Under the pieces are notes generated by a model. It was given only the letters and a program-made list of their open reading frames with translations, was not told where the DNA came from and searched no databases. A stretch of DNA of 9,450 nt from JAFGQJ01 sp964588525 (lineage in GTDB: Bacteria > Spirochaetota > Spirochaetia > SZUA-6 > DRHE01), in the NCBI GenBank assembly GCA_964588525.1, contig CAZPQC010000144.1, forward strand, positions 1 to 9,450, read 5' to 3'. Made by a program: the position numbers and the translations under genes. Numbering within the stretch: position 1 is the first letter of the stretch; each line of letters begins with the position of its first letter. This document shows positions 1-7,530 of the stretch, one piece after another.

Positions 1-89
1 TCCACCTCCGGCTGCTTTCCCAGATCGACCGAATCCGGCACATCCGCATCGAAGCCGTGCTCGCAGAAACAGACAATGCGGCGCTTCAT
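1..89 (-). CDS. Hypothetical protein, N-terminal part only (possible CpXC-like cysteine protein)
   Basis: An open frame starts with ATG at 89, two bases after the rseP stop, and runs off the window edge. The last bases of rseP (GGGAGGTAG) supply an SD-like sequence just upstream, so it is probably translationally coupled to rseP. The first 29 residues begin MKRRIVCFCEHGFDADVP and continue SVDLGKQPEV. The CxC pair followed by an acidic, proline-containing stretch resembles the N-terminus of small CpXC-type putative zinc-binding proteins of spirochaetes and firmicutes, but that is recall from a short piece. The diagnostic second CPxC motif would lie outside the window. Function unknown. Confidence 0.6.
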   Translation of the reverse strand, partial: MKRRIVCFCEHGFDADVPDSVDLGKQPEV

Positions 90-91
90 CC

Positions 92-1435
92 CTACCTCCC
101 CATAAACAGAAATATATCGTTGAAGGTCACGACCACGGCCAGCAGCACGATGAAGGAGAATCCGATCATCTGGATACGGGAGATCACCTTGGGATCCAGA
201 GGTTTTCTCCGCAGTGCTTCCAGGGTAAAGACCAGGATCTGACCGCCGTCCAGACCCGGGATGGGAAGAAGGTTGATGATGAACAGCACGATGCTCAACC
301 AGCAGAGTAAGCGGAAGTAATATGCCAGGCCTTGAGCAAAGCCGAAACTGAAACCGCTGGTAGCCGCCGAGCCCACCGTGTAGATGATGCGCAGAGGACC
401 GGCAACCGCCTTCCTCAGATTGATCCCCTGGAACAGGAGACCAAAGCCTTTCAGCGTGACCGTAAGAATCTCCCAGCTCTCCTCCGCTCCCTTGCGCAGA
501 GCTCCGATCGGACCGACTCTTGGGGACGGATACACGCCGAGGGCAAAGGTACAGCCGAGGTTGGCGTATCCCTCCTCGTTGTAGTCCATGACCAGAGTCG
601 CTTGCCTTTCGGTTCCATCCCTCTGATAGCGGATTGGCAGCGTTTCCGGCTTGTCCTGAAGCTGCTGATACAGGTCCATGGTGTGGCGAACCGGGTGACC
701 TCCGGCGGCAACGATCCGGTCTCCCCGCTGGAGTCCGGCCAGAGACGCGGCTTCACCGGGGGTGACTTGATCCACGATCGGGTCCCTCCAGGCGTATACT
801 CCGATCCTACCGGCACCGGTGTCCAGGTCCAATTCGGGAGTCAGGGTCGTCTGGAGCTGCCTGCCCTCCCGCTCGATTGTCAGCACTATCGCCCGGTTCG
901 GTGCAGTGGCCACGTATTCCAGCAGATCCTGAAAATGATTCACCCGCCGGCCATTGACGGCCAGAATCCGGTCGCCTGTCTTCAGACCGGCCTGCGTTGC
1001 GGGGGGCGTGCCGGCGAAACTGTCCATGGAGTAGTCGGAGGCCAGGATGATCCGGTTCCCATCGGTGTGCACGTCGAAGCCGATCCACCAGATCAGGGTG
1101 AGGACCAAAATCGCGAAGAGCACGTTCGCCAGCGGACCTGCTGCGGAGGTGACGATCCGCTTCCACGGCGAGGCGGCGAAAAAAGTTCCGTCGGCCCGCT
1201 GTTCCTGGGGGTTGTAAGGATCTTCTCCTTTGAGCTTGCAGTATCCGCCGAAGGGCAGCATGGAAATCCGGTAGTTCGTGCCCTTGTAGTCAAAGCCGAC
1301 GATCTTCCTCCCCCAGCCAAGGGAGAAGGTTTCCACACCGATTCCCACCCGCTTGGCCGCAACGAAGTGCCCGAGCTCGTGAACGAACACCATGATGCCA
1401 AAGCCGATGATTCCGAAAACAATAGTCAATAACAC
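92..1435 (-). CDS. rseP: RseP/site-2 family intramembrane zinc metalloprotease
   Basis: A membrane-embedded site-2 protease (M50 family) that cuts transmembrane segments of substrates such as anti-sigma factors or signal-peptide remnants; the substrate here is unknown. The zinc motif HELGH is at residues 19-23 inside the first hydrophobic segment, and the third ligand motif LDGG is at about 395-398 (NLLPIPGLDGG). Two PDZ domains lie between, roughly residues 125-200 (core GLKTGDRILAVNGRRV) and 205-285 (core GLQRGDRIVAAGGHPV). Hydrophobic segments sit at about 1-18, 95-115, 370-400 and the C-terminus. At 447 residues it has the usual length for the family. I chose GTG at 1435 because AAGGA lies 9 nt upstream; an in-frame TTG at 1444 abuts that SD and would add three residues. 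It follows dxr by 14 nt, presumably in one transcript. Confidence 0.96.
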   Translation of the reverse strand: MLLTIVFGIIGFGIMVFVHELGHFVAAKRVGIGVETFSLGWGRKIVGFDYKGTNYRISMLPFGGYCKLKGEDPYNPQEQRADGTFFAASPWKRIVTSAAGPLANVLFAILVLTLIWWIGFDVHTDGNRIILASDYSMDSFAGTPPATQAGLKTGDRILAVNGRRVNHFQDLLEYVATAPNRAIVLTIEREGRQLQTTLTPELDLDTGAGRIGVYAWRDPIVDQVTPGEAASLAGLQRGDRIVAAGGHPVRHTMDLYQQLQDKPETLPIRYQRDGTERQATLVMDYNEEGYANLGCTFALGVYPSPRVGPIGALRKGAEESWEILTVTLKGFGLLFQGINLRKAVAGPLRIIYTVGSAATSGFSFGFAQGLAYYFRLLCWLSIVLFIINLLPIPGLDGGQILVFTLEALRRKPLDPKVISRIQMIGFSFIVLLAVVVTFNDIFLFMGR

Positions 1436-1449
1436 GTTAAACAATCCTT

Positions 1450-2604
1450 TTAGCTCTTCAATATTTCCACAGCTTTAATTCTGGCCTGCCGGTCTACCTC
1501 CAGGATCTCCTCGATCTCCTCCACCGGCACCTGCCAATCGACCTGGAGAACCTGTTCCACCACCTGCGCTATTTCGAGAAAGGAAATTCCCCGACCCAAG
1601 AAGCGATCTACCGCCACTTCGTTGGCGGCGTTGTAGGCTATCGGGTATCCCGCAGCCTGCTCGGCGGCATCGTAGGCCAGCGGGAGCAGCCTGTACTTTT
1701 TCGGATCCACCGGCTCGAAGCTCAAGCTCTTGCCCGTCAGATCGAAGGCCTCCACGCAGGAGGGTCTGAAATCCGGATAGGTCAGAGCATTCTGTATGGG
1801 CAGGCGCATATCCGGTTGGCTCAGTTGGGCATAGATGAAACCATCTGTCGTCCGAATCAGAGAGTGGATGTAGCTCTGCGGATGGATCAAGACCTTGATT
1901 GCTGAAACCGGAATATCGAACAGGTGGTGGGCTTCGATGACTTCCAGTCCCTTGTTGGCCATCGTCGCCGAATCCACGGTAATCTTCGCCCCCATGCTCC
2001 AGTTGGGATGGGTCAAGGCATCCTCGATACGCACATCCCGCATCTGCTCGTAGGACAGATCACGGAAGGCTCCCCCGGAGGCTGTCAGAATGATCTCCCG
2101 CACCTCCTCCGAGTTTCGGCCCCGGAGCAGGCAAAACAAAGCATGGTGCTCGGAATCAACCGGCAGAAGTTTCGATCCGTTACGGCGGACCAACTCCGAA
2201 ACCAAGCCGCCGGCCATCACGACCGTCTCCTTGTTCGCCAAAGCCAGATCGGCACCCTGCTGGAGCGTTTTCAGCGAAGGCAGCAGTCCTCTGGCTCCGG
2301 AGATTCCGTTCACCACCAGATCGGCATCGGTGTCCGCAAGCATCTGCAGCAACCCCTCCTCTCCGCGGTAGATCCGGGTATTCCGCAGTTTCCCGAGTTC
2401 TCCTTCCCCGTAGGAATCCAGGGAACCCGTAACAGCGACCGCTTTGGGGGCAAACTCCCTCACCTGTCGGGTAAGATCGGCAACGCGGCTGCGGCAGGCC
2501 AGGGCAACAACCTCTAAGCCAGGTTCAAGGGCTTTCACTACCTCCAGAGTGTTCTTCCCGATCGAGCCTGTGGATCCCAGCACGCTGACTTTTTTTCTCT
2601 TCAA
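1450..2604 (-). CDS. dxr: 1-deoxy-D-xylulose 5-phosphate reductoisomerase (DXR/IspC)
   Basis: Converts 1-deoxy-D-xylulose 5-phosphate to 2-C-methyl-D-erythritol 4-phosphate with NADPH and a divalent metal. This is the committed step of the MEP isoprenoid pathway, which feeds UppS two genes upstream. Visible motifs are the NADPH loop LGSTGSIG (residues 9-16), ANKETVVMAGG (123-133), metal ligands D150 and E152 in PVDSEHH, GGAFRD (177-182), and HPNWSMG leading into MANKGLE (K218, E221). With the TTG start at 2604 the protein has 384 residues, and D150/E152 fall at the E. coli numbering. AGGCGG lies 8 nt before this TTG, in the gap after cdsA. An ATG at 2655 would add 17 residues, overlap the 3' end of cdsA and has no family support. 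Confidence 0.96.
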   Translation of the reverse strand: MKRKKVSVLGSTGSIGKNTLEVVKALEPGLEVVALACRSRVADLTRQVREFAPKAVAVTGSLDSYGEGELGKLRNTRIYRGEEGLLQMLADTDADLVVNGISGARGLLPSLKTLQQGADLALANKETVVMAGGLVSELVRRNGSKLLPVDSEHHALFCLLRGRNSEEVREIILTASGGAFRDLSYEQMRDVRIEDALTHPNWSMGAKITVDSATMANKGLEVIEAHHLFDIPVSAIKVLIHPQSYIHSLIRTTDGFIYAQLSQPDMRLPIQNALTYPDFRPSCVEAFDLTGKSLSFEPVDPKKYRLLPLAYDAAEQAAGYPIAYNAANEVAVDRFLGRGISFLEIAQVVEQVLQVDWQVPVEEIEEILEVDRQARIKAVEILKS

Positions 2605-2629
2605 ATTGGCAACCGCCTTTGCCTCGAAT

Positions 2630-3478
2630 TTACCGCGAAATCCAAAGAAAGACAAAGTAGAACATCGGGGCGGTCAGCAGCCAGGAATCGATGGAATCGA
2701 GAATTCCTCCCCGGCCGGGGATGATCCCCCCGGAATCCTTGACATCGGCGGAGCGTTTGAGAGCCGATTCCACCAGGTCTCCGGCAATCGTGAGAATACC
2801 GGCAGCGGCGCCGAAGCCGGCGGCAGCGCCGTAGCCTATCGGCAGCAGACCCGCAACGGTACCCCTGAACAGAAGCGCTACTCCTATGGAAGCCAGGATG
2901 CCGGCGGCAAAACCGGCGGCGGATTTGTTCGGGCTGACGGCGTAGTCCAGGCGAGTACCCCGTCCCAGAAACATCCCGGCCAGGTAGGCGGCTATGTCGT
3001 TGGCAAAGTTGATGCTGAAAAAGAACAGCAGCACCCAGCGGGCATTTTCGAAAGCTGTCAGCCGCACGATGAAGGACAGCAACAGGGCCGGGTAGAGGAT
3101 GACCAGCAGGGAGCTCGAGACTCGCTGCAACAAAAAATCCAGATCCTTCCGATCCCGGATCCAGAGGGAGCGCAGCAGGACCAGGACCACCAAGGCGGTT
3201 GGAACGGCCGGAGACCAGACTGGAGAAACCAGCCCCAGAACTTCCAGATACGCTGCCACGGGAATTAATGCGGCAAAGGGAAAGAGAAAGCGAAAAGCTG
3301 GGATGCCGCGTTTTCGGAGCAACGCCCCCAATTCCATAGCTCCGAGGGCTGCAACCAAAACCGCCCCGATATTCAGGGCAAGGTGATTGTATTGGGGCAG
3401 GATGAATATGAGTACGAAAAAAACGGGCAGTGCGACAACGACGGTTGCCGTTCTGACGAAGAAAGAACTGCGGCTCAT
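2630..3478 (-). CDS. cdsA: Phosphatidate cytidylyltransferase (CDP-diglyceride synthase)
   Basis: An integral membrane enzyme that makes CDP-diacylglycerol from phosphatidate and CTP, the branch point for phospholipid synthesis. It has 282 residues, mostly hydrophobic, with about eight membrane segments. The signature is near the C-terminus: ESALKRSADVKD (237-248) followed by IIPGRGGILDSIDS (252-265), which carries the conserved Lys-Asp pair and the metal-binding Asp residues (D261, D264). The motif has PGRGG where many proteins have PGHGG, a variant I recall as common in other bacteria. The ATG start is 19 nt after uppS with no clear SD, so translation may depend on coupling. It is followed by dxr after 25 nt. 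Confidence 0.95.
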   Translation of the reverse strand: MSRSSFFVRTATVVVALPVFFVLIFILPQYNHLALNIGAVLVAALGAMELGALLRKRGIPAFRFLFPFAALIPVAAYLEVLGLVSPVWSPAVPTALVVLVLLRSLWIRDRKDLDFLLQRVSSSLLVILYPALLLSFIVRLTAFENARWVLLFFFSINFANDIAAYLAGMFLGRGTRLDYAVSPNKSAAGFAAGILASIGVALLFRGTVAGLLPIGYGAAAGFGAAAGILTIAGDLVESALKRSADVKDSGGIIPGRGGILDSIDSWLLTAPMFYFVFLWISR

Positions 3479-3497
3479 GATGCCGTATTCGATAGCT

Positions 3498-4253
3498 CTA
3501 CCAAATACCGGCGGTCAGAGGATTGGACTGTGCGGGCGCCTGCTTGGCCGCATCCTGAGCGCCGTAGCGACGCTCCCGGCATCCGTAGGCGTCGAGAGCT
3601 TCTTTCAGATCGGACTCGTCCCACTCCGGCCACATTTTGGAGCTGAAGTACAGCTCTGAATAGGCTCCTTCCCAAATCAGGAAGTTGCTGATCCGGCACT
3701 CCTGTCCGGTGCGGATGATCAGATCAGGATCCGGAATCTCGGGATGATCTAGATGGCAGCGAATGTCCTCCTCCGAGATCCTGCCGTTGGTACCCTGCTC
3801 GAACGCCCGGTTTACGGCGCGAATGATCTCGTCTCTGCCGCCGTAGTCGATTGCCAGATTGAGAGTCATCCTCTCAAAGTCGGCGGTCCGAGCCGTAACC
3901 CGTTGCAGCACCTGGACGATATCAGCGGGAAGGCGACCGAGGTTCCCGGAGCTCACGACCTGAATCTCGTTTTCCTCGTAGAACTTGCTCTCCCTGCGCA
4001 GGTGATTCTTGATCAGAAACATGAGATAGGATACTTCTTTAGCCGTACGTTTCCAGTTTTCCGTGGAAAAGGTAAAAAGGGTCAGGTAACGAATCCCGGC
4101 CTCCAGAGAGGCGCGCACGAGTCGTTTTGCGGCTTTGACGCCCTCGAGATGTCCCCGCGTACGGGCTTTGCCTTGCTGCTGAGCCCACCTTCCGTTCCCG
4201 TCCATAATGATCCCCACGTGCCGCGGGAGGGGGGCTTTGGTTTCTGCAACCAT
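3498..4253 (-). CDS. uppS: Undecaprenyl diphosphate synthase (cis-prenyltransferase)
   Basis: Adds isopentenyl units in cis to farnesyl diphosphate to build the C55 lipid carrier for peptidoglycan and other envelope polymers. It has 251 residues, near the E. coli length. Motifs: MDGNGRW (17-23, catalytic D18), RGHLEG (H35), FTFSTENW (61-67), and the C-terminal DPDLIIRTGQE, CRISNFLIW and AYSELYF blocks. The RTGQE stretch differs from the usual RTSGE, but the following ISNF and SELYF are intact. The ATG overlaps the frr stop by one base (TGATG), which suggests translational coupling. About 18 residues after RRYG (KQAPAQSNPLTAGIW end) look like a non-conserved tail. Confidence 0.96.
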   Translation of the reverse strand: MVAETKAPLPRHVGIIMDGNGRWAQQQGKARTRGHLEGVKAAKRLVRASLEAGIRYLTLFTFSTENWKRTAKEVSYLMFLIKNHLRRESKFYEENEIQVVSSGNLGRLPADIVQVLQRVTARTADFERMTLNLAIDYGGRDEIIRAVNRAFEQGTNGRISEEDIRCHLDHPEIPDPDLIIRTGQECRISNFLIWEGAYSELYFSSKMWPEWDESDLKEALDAYGCRERRYGAQDAAKQAPAQSNPLTAGIW

Positions 4254-4807
4254 CAGATTTCCATTATTTCCTTCTCTTTTGCTTCGACGATACCGTTCAC
4301 GTCTTCGATGTACTTGTCCGTCAGTTTTTGAATCTCATCCTGGCCGCGCTTGGACTGATCCTCGCTGATTTCTGATGCCTTCTGTAGATTCTTGAGCTCG
4401 TCATTGCCGTCCCTGCGGATGTTGCGGATAGCGATGCGGCTCTTCTCCGCTATGTTGCGCGCCAGTTTGGCCAGTTCCTTGCGCCGTTCCTCGGTGAGAG
4501 GCGGAATGTTGATTCGAATTACCTTTCCATCGTTGTTGGGATTCATCGAAAGCTCGGATTTCTGAATGGCCTTCTCGATTTCCGACAGTACCGAGCGATC
4601 CCACGGTTGGATGACGACCAGCCGTGCCTCTGGAACCGAAATGGTCGCTACCTGGTTCAGAGGGACTTTTTGATCGTAGTAGTCCACCCTGATGTTCTCG
4701 AACAGTGCGGCGGATGCTCTTCCGGTACGAATCGTCTTGAACTCATCCTCCAGGGCCTTCACCGCCTTTTTCATCTTCTCTTCGGTTTCCTTGTTTACTC
4801 TATCCAT
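4253..4807 (-). CDS. frr: Ribosome recycling factor
   Basis: Acts with EF-G to split post-termination ribosomes. It has 184 residues, the family's standard length (about 185). Visible: the N-terminal helix with FKTIRTGRAS (23-32), the core VPLNQVATISVPEARL, and the C-terminal AIRNIRRDGND motif with the conserved arginines, followed by the long C-terminal helix of the three-helix bundle. I chose ATG 4807 over ATG 4849 because AAGGAG sits 9 nt before it, it begins at the family's usual N-terminus, and the longer form would start inside the terminator hairpin. Its stop overlaps the uppS start. It lies downstream of the hairpin at 4824-4853, so some messages from tsf probably end before reaching it. 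Confidence 0.97.
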   Translation of the reverse strand: MDRVNKETEEKMKKAVKALEDEFKTIRTGRASAALFENIRVDYYDQKVPLNQVATISVPEARLVVIQPWDRSVLSEIEKAIQKSELSMNPNNDGKVIRINIPPLTEERRKELAKLARNIAEKSRIAIRNIRRDGNDELKNLQKASEISEDQSKRGQDEIQKLTDKYIEDVNGIVEAKEKEIMEI

Positions 4808-4823
4808 CCGGACGACTCCTTGT

Positions 4824-4853
4824 AAAAAACGGTGAACCGGGAGGTTCACCGTT
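4824..4853 (-). terminator. Intrinsic terminator/attenuator between tsf and frr
   Basis: On the minus strand an 11-bp perfect stem (arms 4828-4838 and 4843-4853, AACGGTGAACC) closes a 4-nt loop and runs into six T residues (complement of 4824-4829). It begins 8 nt after the tsf stop and ends just before the frr SD. This is the classical form of a Rho-independent terminator. Because frr has no separate promoter that I can see, it more likely works as a partial terminator that lowers expression of frr-uppS-cdsA-dxr-rseP relative to rpsB-tsf. Confidence 0.8.
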
Positions 4854-4861
4854 CGCGTTCC

Positions 4862-5707
4862 CTACTCCAGCTCTTCTCCGGCCTTGTAGTACAGATATTC
4901 ATCTATCTGGACCTGCCCGCCGATTTCCTTGTTCAGTGCATCCAGGACCTTGGAGACCGTGAGGTTCTGGTCCTTGACGAACGGCTGGTCCACGAAACAG
5001 ATCTCAGCCAGATGCTTGTTCATCTTTCCCTGAACGATACCCTTTACCACGTTTTCCGGTTTGCCCAGCTTCTCCGCCTGCTTGGTGAAGATCTCCTGCT
5101 GCTCCTTCAGATAGCTCTGCGCTACCTCATTCCGATCGAGGAAAAGCGGTGCAAAGGCTGCCGTATGCAAGGTTAGATCAAAAGCAACCTCTTTGACCCT
5201 GGGGTTGTCTTTCAGGGACGGGTCGGAGAGAGCGAACTTGACCATGACTCCGATCTTCCCCTCACCATGAATATAGTCCAAGATCAAATCGTTTGCATTG
5301 GCTTCCATGAACTGCAGGCGGCGGAGCGTGATGTTCTCCTTGATCTTGCCCACAACATCCTGAACCTGGGAGGAAAAATCTTCAGGCTTTGCGCCCGGGC
5401 CTTTGCTGATGGCCAACTCCGACAGAGTTTCTCCGAGGGCTAAGAACTCTTTGTTCTTGGCTACGAAATCCGTCTCACAGGTAAGCTCCAGCAACACGCC
5501 TTTTCCATCCCGGATGCGGGAAAAGATGCGCCCCTCTCTGGTCGCCCGGCCGGCCCGCTTTTGAGCCGCCGCCAGACCCAGTTCTTTCAGTATTTTTTCT
5601 GCTTTGGCGAAATCTCCGTTCGCCTGTACGAGCGCCTTCTTGCAATCCATCATCCCTGCGCCCGTTTTTTCGCGCAGGGCTTTTACATCAGTTGCCTTGA
5701 TATCCAC
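4862..5707 (-). CDS. tsf: Elongation factor Ts
   Basis: The guanine nucleotide exchange factor for EF-Tu. It has 281 residues, the usual length. The N-terminal UBA-like domain carries TDVKALREKTGAGMMDCKKA (6-25); the exchange core has CETDFVAKN (77-85), with D80 and F81 at the positions that contact EF-Tu in the E. coli protein. Then come the two core subdomains with the HTAAFAPLFL stretch and a C-terminal domain. The start is GTG at 5707 with AGGAG 8 nt upstream; the SD overlaps the rpsB stop codon (TAGGAG). The 11-nt gap to rpsB supports one rpsB-tsf message, which probably ends mostly at the hairpin downstream. Confidence 0.97.
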   Translation of the reverse strand: MDIKATDVKALREKTGAGMMDCKKALVQANGDFAKAEKILKELGLAAAQKRAGRATREGRIFSRIRDGKGVLLELTCETDFVAKNKEFLALGETLSELAISKGPGAKPEDFSSQVQDVVGKIKENITLRRLQFMEANANDLILDYIHGEGKIGVMVKFALSDPSLKDNPRVKEVAFDLTLHTAAFAPLFLDRNEVAQSYLKEQQEIFTKQAEKLGKPENVVKGIVQGKMNKHLAEICFVDQPFVKDQNLTVSKVLDALNKEIGGQVQIDEYLYYKAGEELE

Positions 5708-5718
5708 AGGTGTATCTC

Positions 5719-6720
5719 CTACTCGTCGTATAATTTGTCTTCGTCTACATTGTGCTCGTCCGCCAAATCTACCCGTTGAGCAGGCACAACCTGCTCTTCC
5801 ACTTTCTTCGCTTCTTCTTCATCTGGATTGTAGTCAGAGTAATCCTTATCGGTAAATCCGGCCTCTTCCTGTTCTTCGGCCACACCACCGACGGCCGCTG
5901 CGACGGCTACGGTCTCCACCGCCTCCTCTTCCTCGTCTTTGTACTTCTCGTACTCGGAGATTTCATCCTTATCCACGTAGGAGGTAAAATCCGCTTCGCT
6001 GGTCTCATCCTGGAGGGTCTCGATGATCTCAAGACCTACTTCATTCTCCGCTTCGATCACCGCGTTGGCGATGATTTGAGAGAACAGATTGATTGCCCGA
6101 ATCGCATCGTCGTTTCCGGGAATCGGATAGTCTATTCCTTCCGGATTGCAGTTGGTGTCCACGATAGCCACGATGGGAATCCCCAGCCGCTTGGCTTCCG
6201 CCACCGCGATAGCCTCTTTGCGGGTATCGATCACAAAAACGATGCCTGGAAGCTCCTTCATCTCCTTGATACCGCCCAGGCTTCGCTCTAAGCGTGCTCG
6301 TTCCTTGACCAGGCGGGAGATCTCCTTCTTCGTCAATTTTTCGAAGGTACCATCGACCTCCATCTTCTCTATCTTCTTGAGCCGCAGAAGCGACCTCTTG
6401 ATTGTCGAGAAATTGGTGAGCATGCCGCCGAGCCAACGGTTGTTGACGTAAAACATACCGCAGCGCTGAGCTTCGCGCTCCACCGCCTGCTGCGCCTGTT
6501 TCTTGGTGCCGACGAACAGCACGGATTTCCCTTCCAGGATGGATTTGCGAACCGCCTCGAAGGCTTCTCGAATCGATACGATTGTTTTTTGTAGGTCGAT
6601 GATGTGGATCCCGTTTCGTTCGGCGAAGATATACTTCTTCATCCGGGGATCCCAGCGCTTGGTCTGATGGCCGAAATGCACACCCGACTCAAGCAAATTT
6701 TTCATTGTGACGACTGCCAA
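5719..6720 (-). CDS. rpsB: 30S ribosomal protein S2 with long acidic C-terminal tail
   Basis: A component of the small-subunit head/body junction. The start is TTG at 6720: AAGGAGG ends 5 nt before it, and the N-terminus MAVVTMKNLLESGVHFGHQ matches the S2 family. Longer in-frame starts (6822) have no family match. Core motifs: HFGHQTKRWDPRMKKYIF (15-32), LFVGTKKQA, NNRWLGGMLTNF (93-104), PGIVFVIDTRKE and GIPIVAIVDTNCNP (180-193), ending near residue 235. Residues about 238-333 form an extension rich in Glu, Asp, Ala and Val, with a DEEEEA run (262-267), an Ala/Val patch (270-281) and a Tyr/Asp-rich segment, ending LYDE. At 333 residues it is well above the usual 230-290. Confidence 0.97.
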   Translation of the reverse strand: MAVVTMKNLLESGVHFGHQTKRWDPRMKKYIFAERNGIHIIDLQKTIVSIREAFEAVRKSILEGKSVLFVGTKKQAQQAVEREAQRCGMFYVNNRWLGGMLTNFSTIKRSLLRLKKIEKMEVDGTFEKLTKKEISRLVKERARLERSLGGIKEMKELPGIVFVIDTRKEAIAVAEAKRLGIPIVAIVDTNCNPEGIDYPIPGNDDAIRAINLFSQIIANAVIEAENEVGLEIIETLQDETSEADFTSYVDKDEISEYEKYKDEEEEAVETVAVAAAVGGVAEEQEEAGFTDKDYSDYNPDEEEAKKVEEQVVPAQRVDLADEHNVDEDKLYDE

Positions 6721-6894
6721 TGCGTCCTCCTTGCTCGGTGACCCTGGCGGGTCCCTTTCCTTCTCTTTGTCTCGTACGTCTGTACCCGCTGCACACCGAC
6801 GAGCCCTGCGCTCCGATTCCAACGGTACGCCGGCGCTTGGTGGTTGGGCTCCAAACGACGGAAATTAACTCTCCCCGCGCCCGCCTACGGCAGG
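6721..6894 (-). promoter_or_regulatory. rpsB leader region with strong RBS and small hairpins
   Basis: The 174 bases between maf and rpsB are long for this otherwise compact operon. They contain the rpsB SD (AAGGAGG, complement of 6726-6732). A 5-bp GC-rich hairpin with a 4-nt loop (6740-6744 with 6749-6753) lies just upstream of it. A 7-bp GC-rich hairpin including one G-T wobble overlaps the maf stop (6879-6885 with 6889-6895, triloop) but has no T-run. I find no convincing -35/-10 pair. The region is a candidate mRNA leader for S2 autoregulation, as known for rpsB in other bacteria; no conserved structure is recognised here. Confidence 0.35.
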
Positions 6895-7479
6895 CTAATG
6901 CAGAGAATAGTTGTTGCTCTTTAAAATGCCATAAAATGTTTCCAGAGGCAAGCCCACAACGTTGCTGTAGGAACCCCGAATCCACTCGATGAAAAACGCC
7001 CCCCGCTCCTGAATACGGTAGCCGCCGGTGACCCCCGACCATTCACCGCTATCCAGATACAGCTCGATGTCCTCCCGGCCGAGATTCACGAACTTCACCT
7101 CGGTGCAGACGCTCCTCAGGTCCACCGGTTCGCCTTTGGCGGGTAAAAGCCCGATGCCGGTATAGACCCGGTGGACCTTGCCGGACAGCCGCTTCAGGAT
7201 CGATTCGGCGTCCTCCACGCCCGCGGGTTTGTTGATTGCCTCACCCTCGATCTCCACCAGCGTATCCAGTCCCAGGAGCCAGCGGGGAGCTTCCTGCTTG
7301 AACATCTGCACGACGGTCTCGATCTTCCGCAGGGCGATTCGCCTCACCCTCTCTTCCACGCTGCGTATCTTGGCGAAGGACTCGTCGATGTTCGGCGGAA
7401 AAGCTTTGAAGGGGATTCGTACCCTGTTGAGCAGCTCCTGGCGCCGGGGAGACCCGGAAGCCAGAATGATTGTTTCCAT
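6895..7479 (-). CDS. maf: Maf-family nucleoside triphosphate pyrophosphatase
   Basis: A house-cleaning nucleotide pyrophosphatase; this type (YhdE-like) hydrolyses dTTP/UTP and modified forms to monophosphates. It has 194 residues, the family length. Motifs: the N-terminal ILASGSPRRQELL (5-17), LLGLDTLVEI with D72 in place of the common GADTVV wording, NKPAG (83-87), VYTGIGLL (105-112), then EWSGVTGGYRIQERGAFF and GSYSNVVGLPLETFY near the C-terminus, the substrate and metal site. The ATG is preceded by a purine-rich AAGAAGAGA stretch rather than a full SD. It lies 51 nt after the DUF4321 gene and is probably co-transcribed with it. Confidence 0.95.
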   Translation of the reverse strand: METIILASGSPRRQELLNRVRIPFKAFPPNIDESFAKIRSVEERVRRIALRKIETVVQMFKQEAPRWLLGLDTLVEIEGEAINKPAGVEDAESILKRLSGKVHRVYTGIGLLPAKGEPVDLRSVCTEVKFVNLGREDIELYLDSGEWSGVTGGYRIQERGAFFIEWIRGSYSNVVGLPLETFYGILKSNNYSLH

Positions 7480-7530
7480 ACTATATTCTCTTCTTACTTT
7501 TTTGTTGAATCCGGACCACTACAATCCGTG

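Noticed and set aside
332..1432. Long plus-strand open frame opposite rseP
   Set aside because: It lies wholly antisense to rseP, whose HELGH, PDZ and LDG motifs are clear; the plus-strand product is low-complexity and shows no family features.
2444..3268. Plus-strand open frame of 274 codons opposite cdsA and the start of dxr
   Set aside because: It is a shadow of two well-supported genes; its product is rich in Gly, Gln and Pro without any motif.
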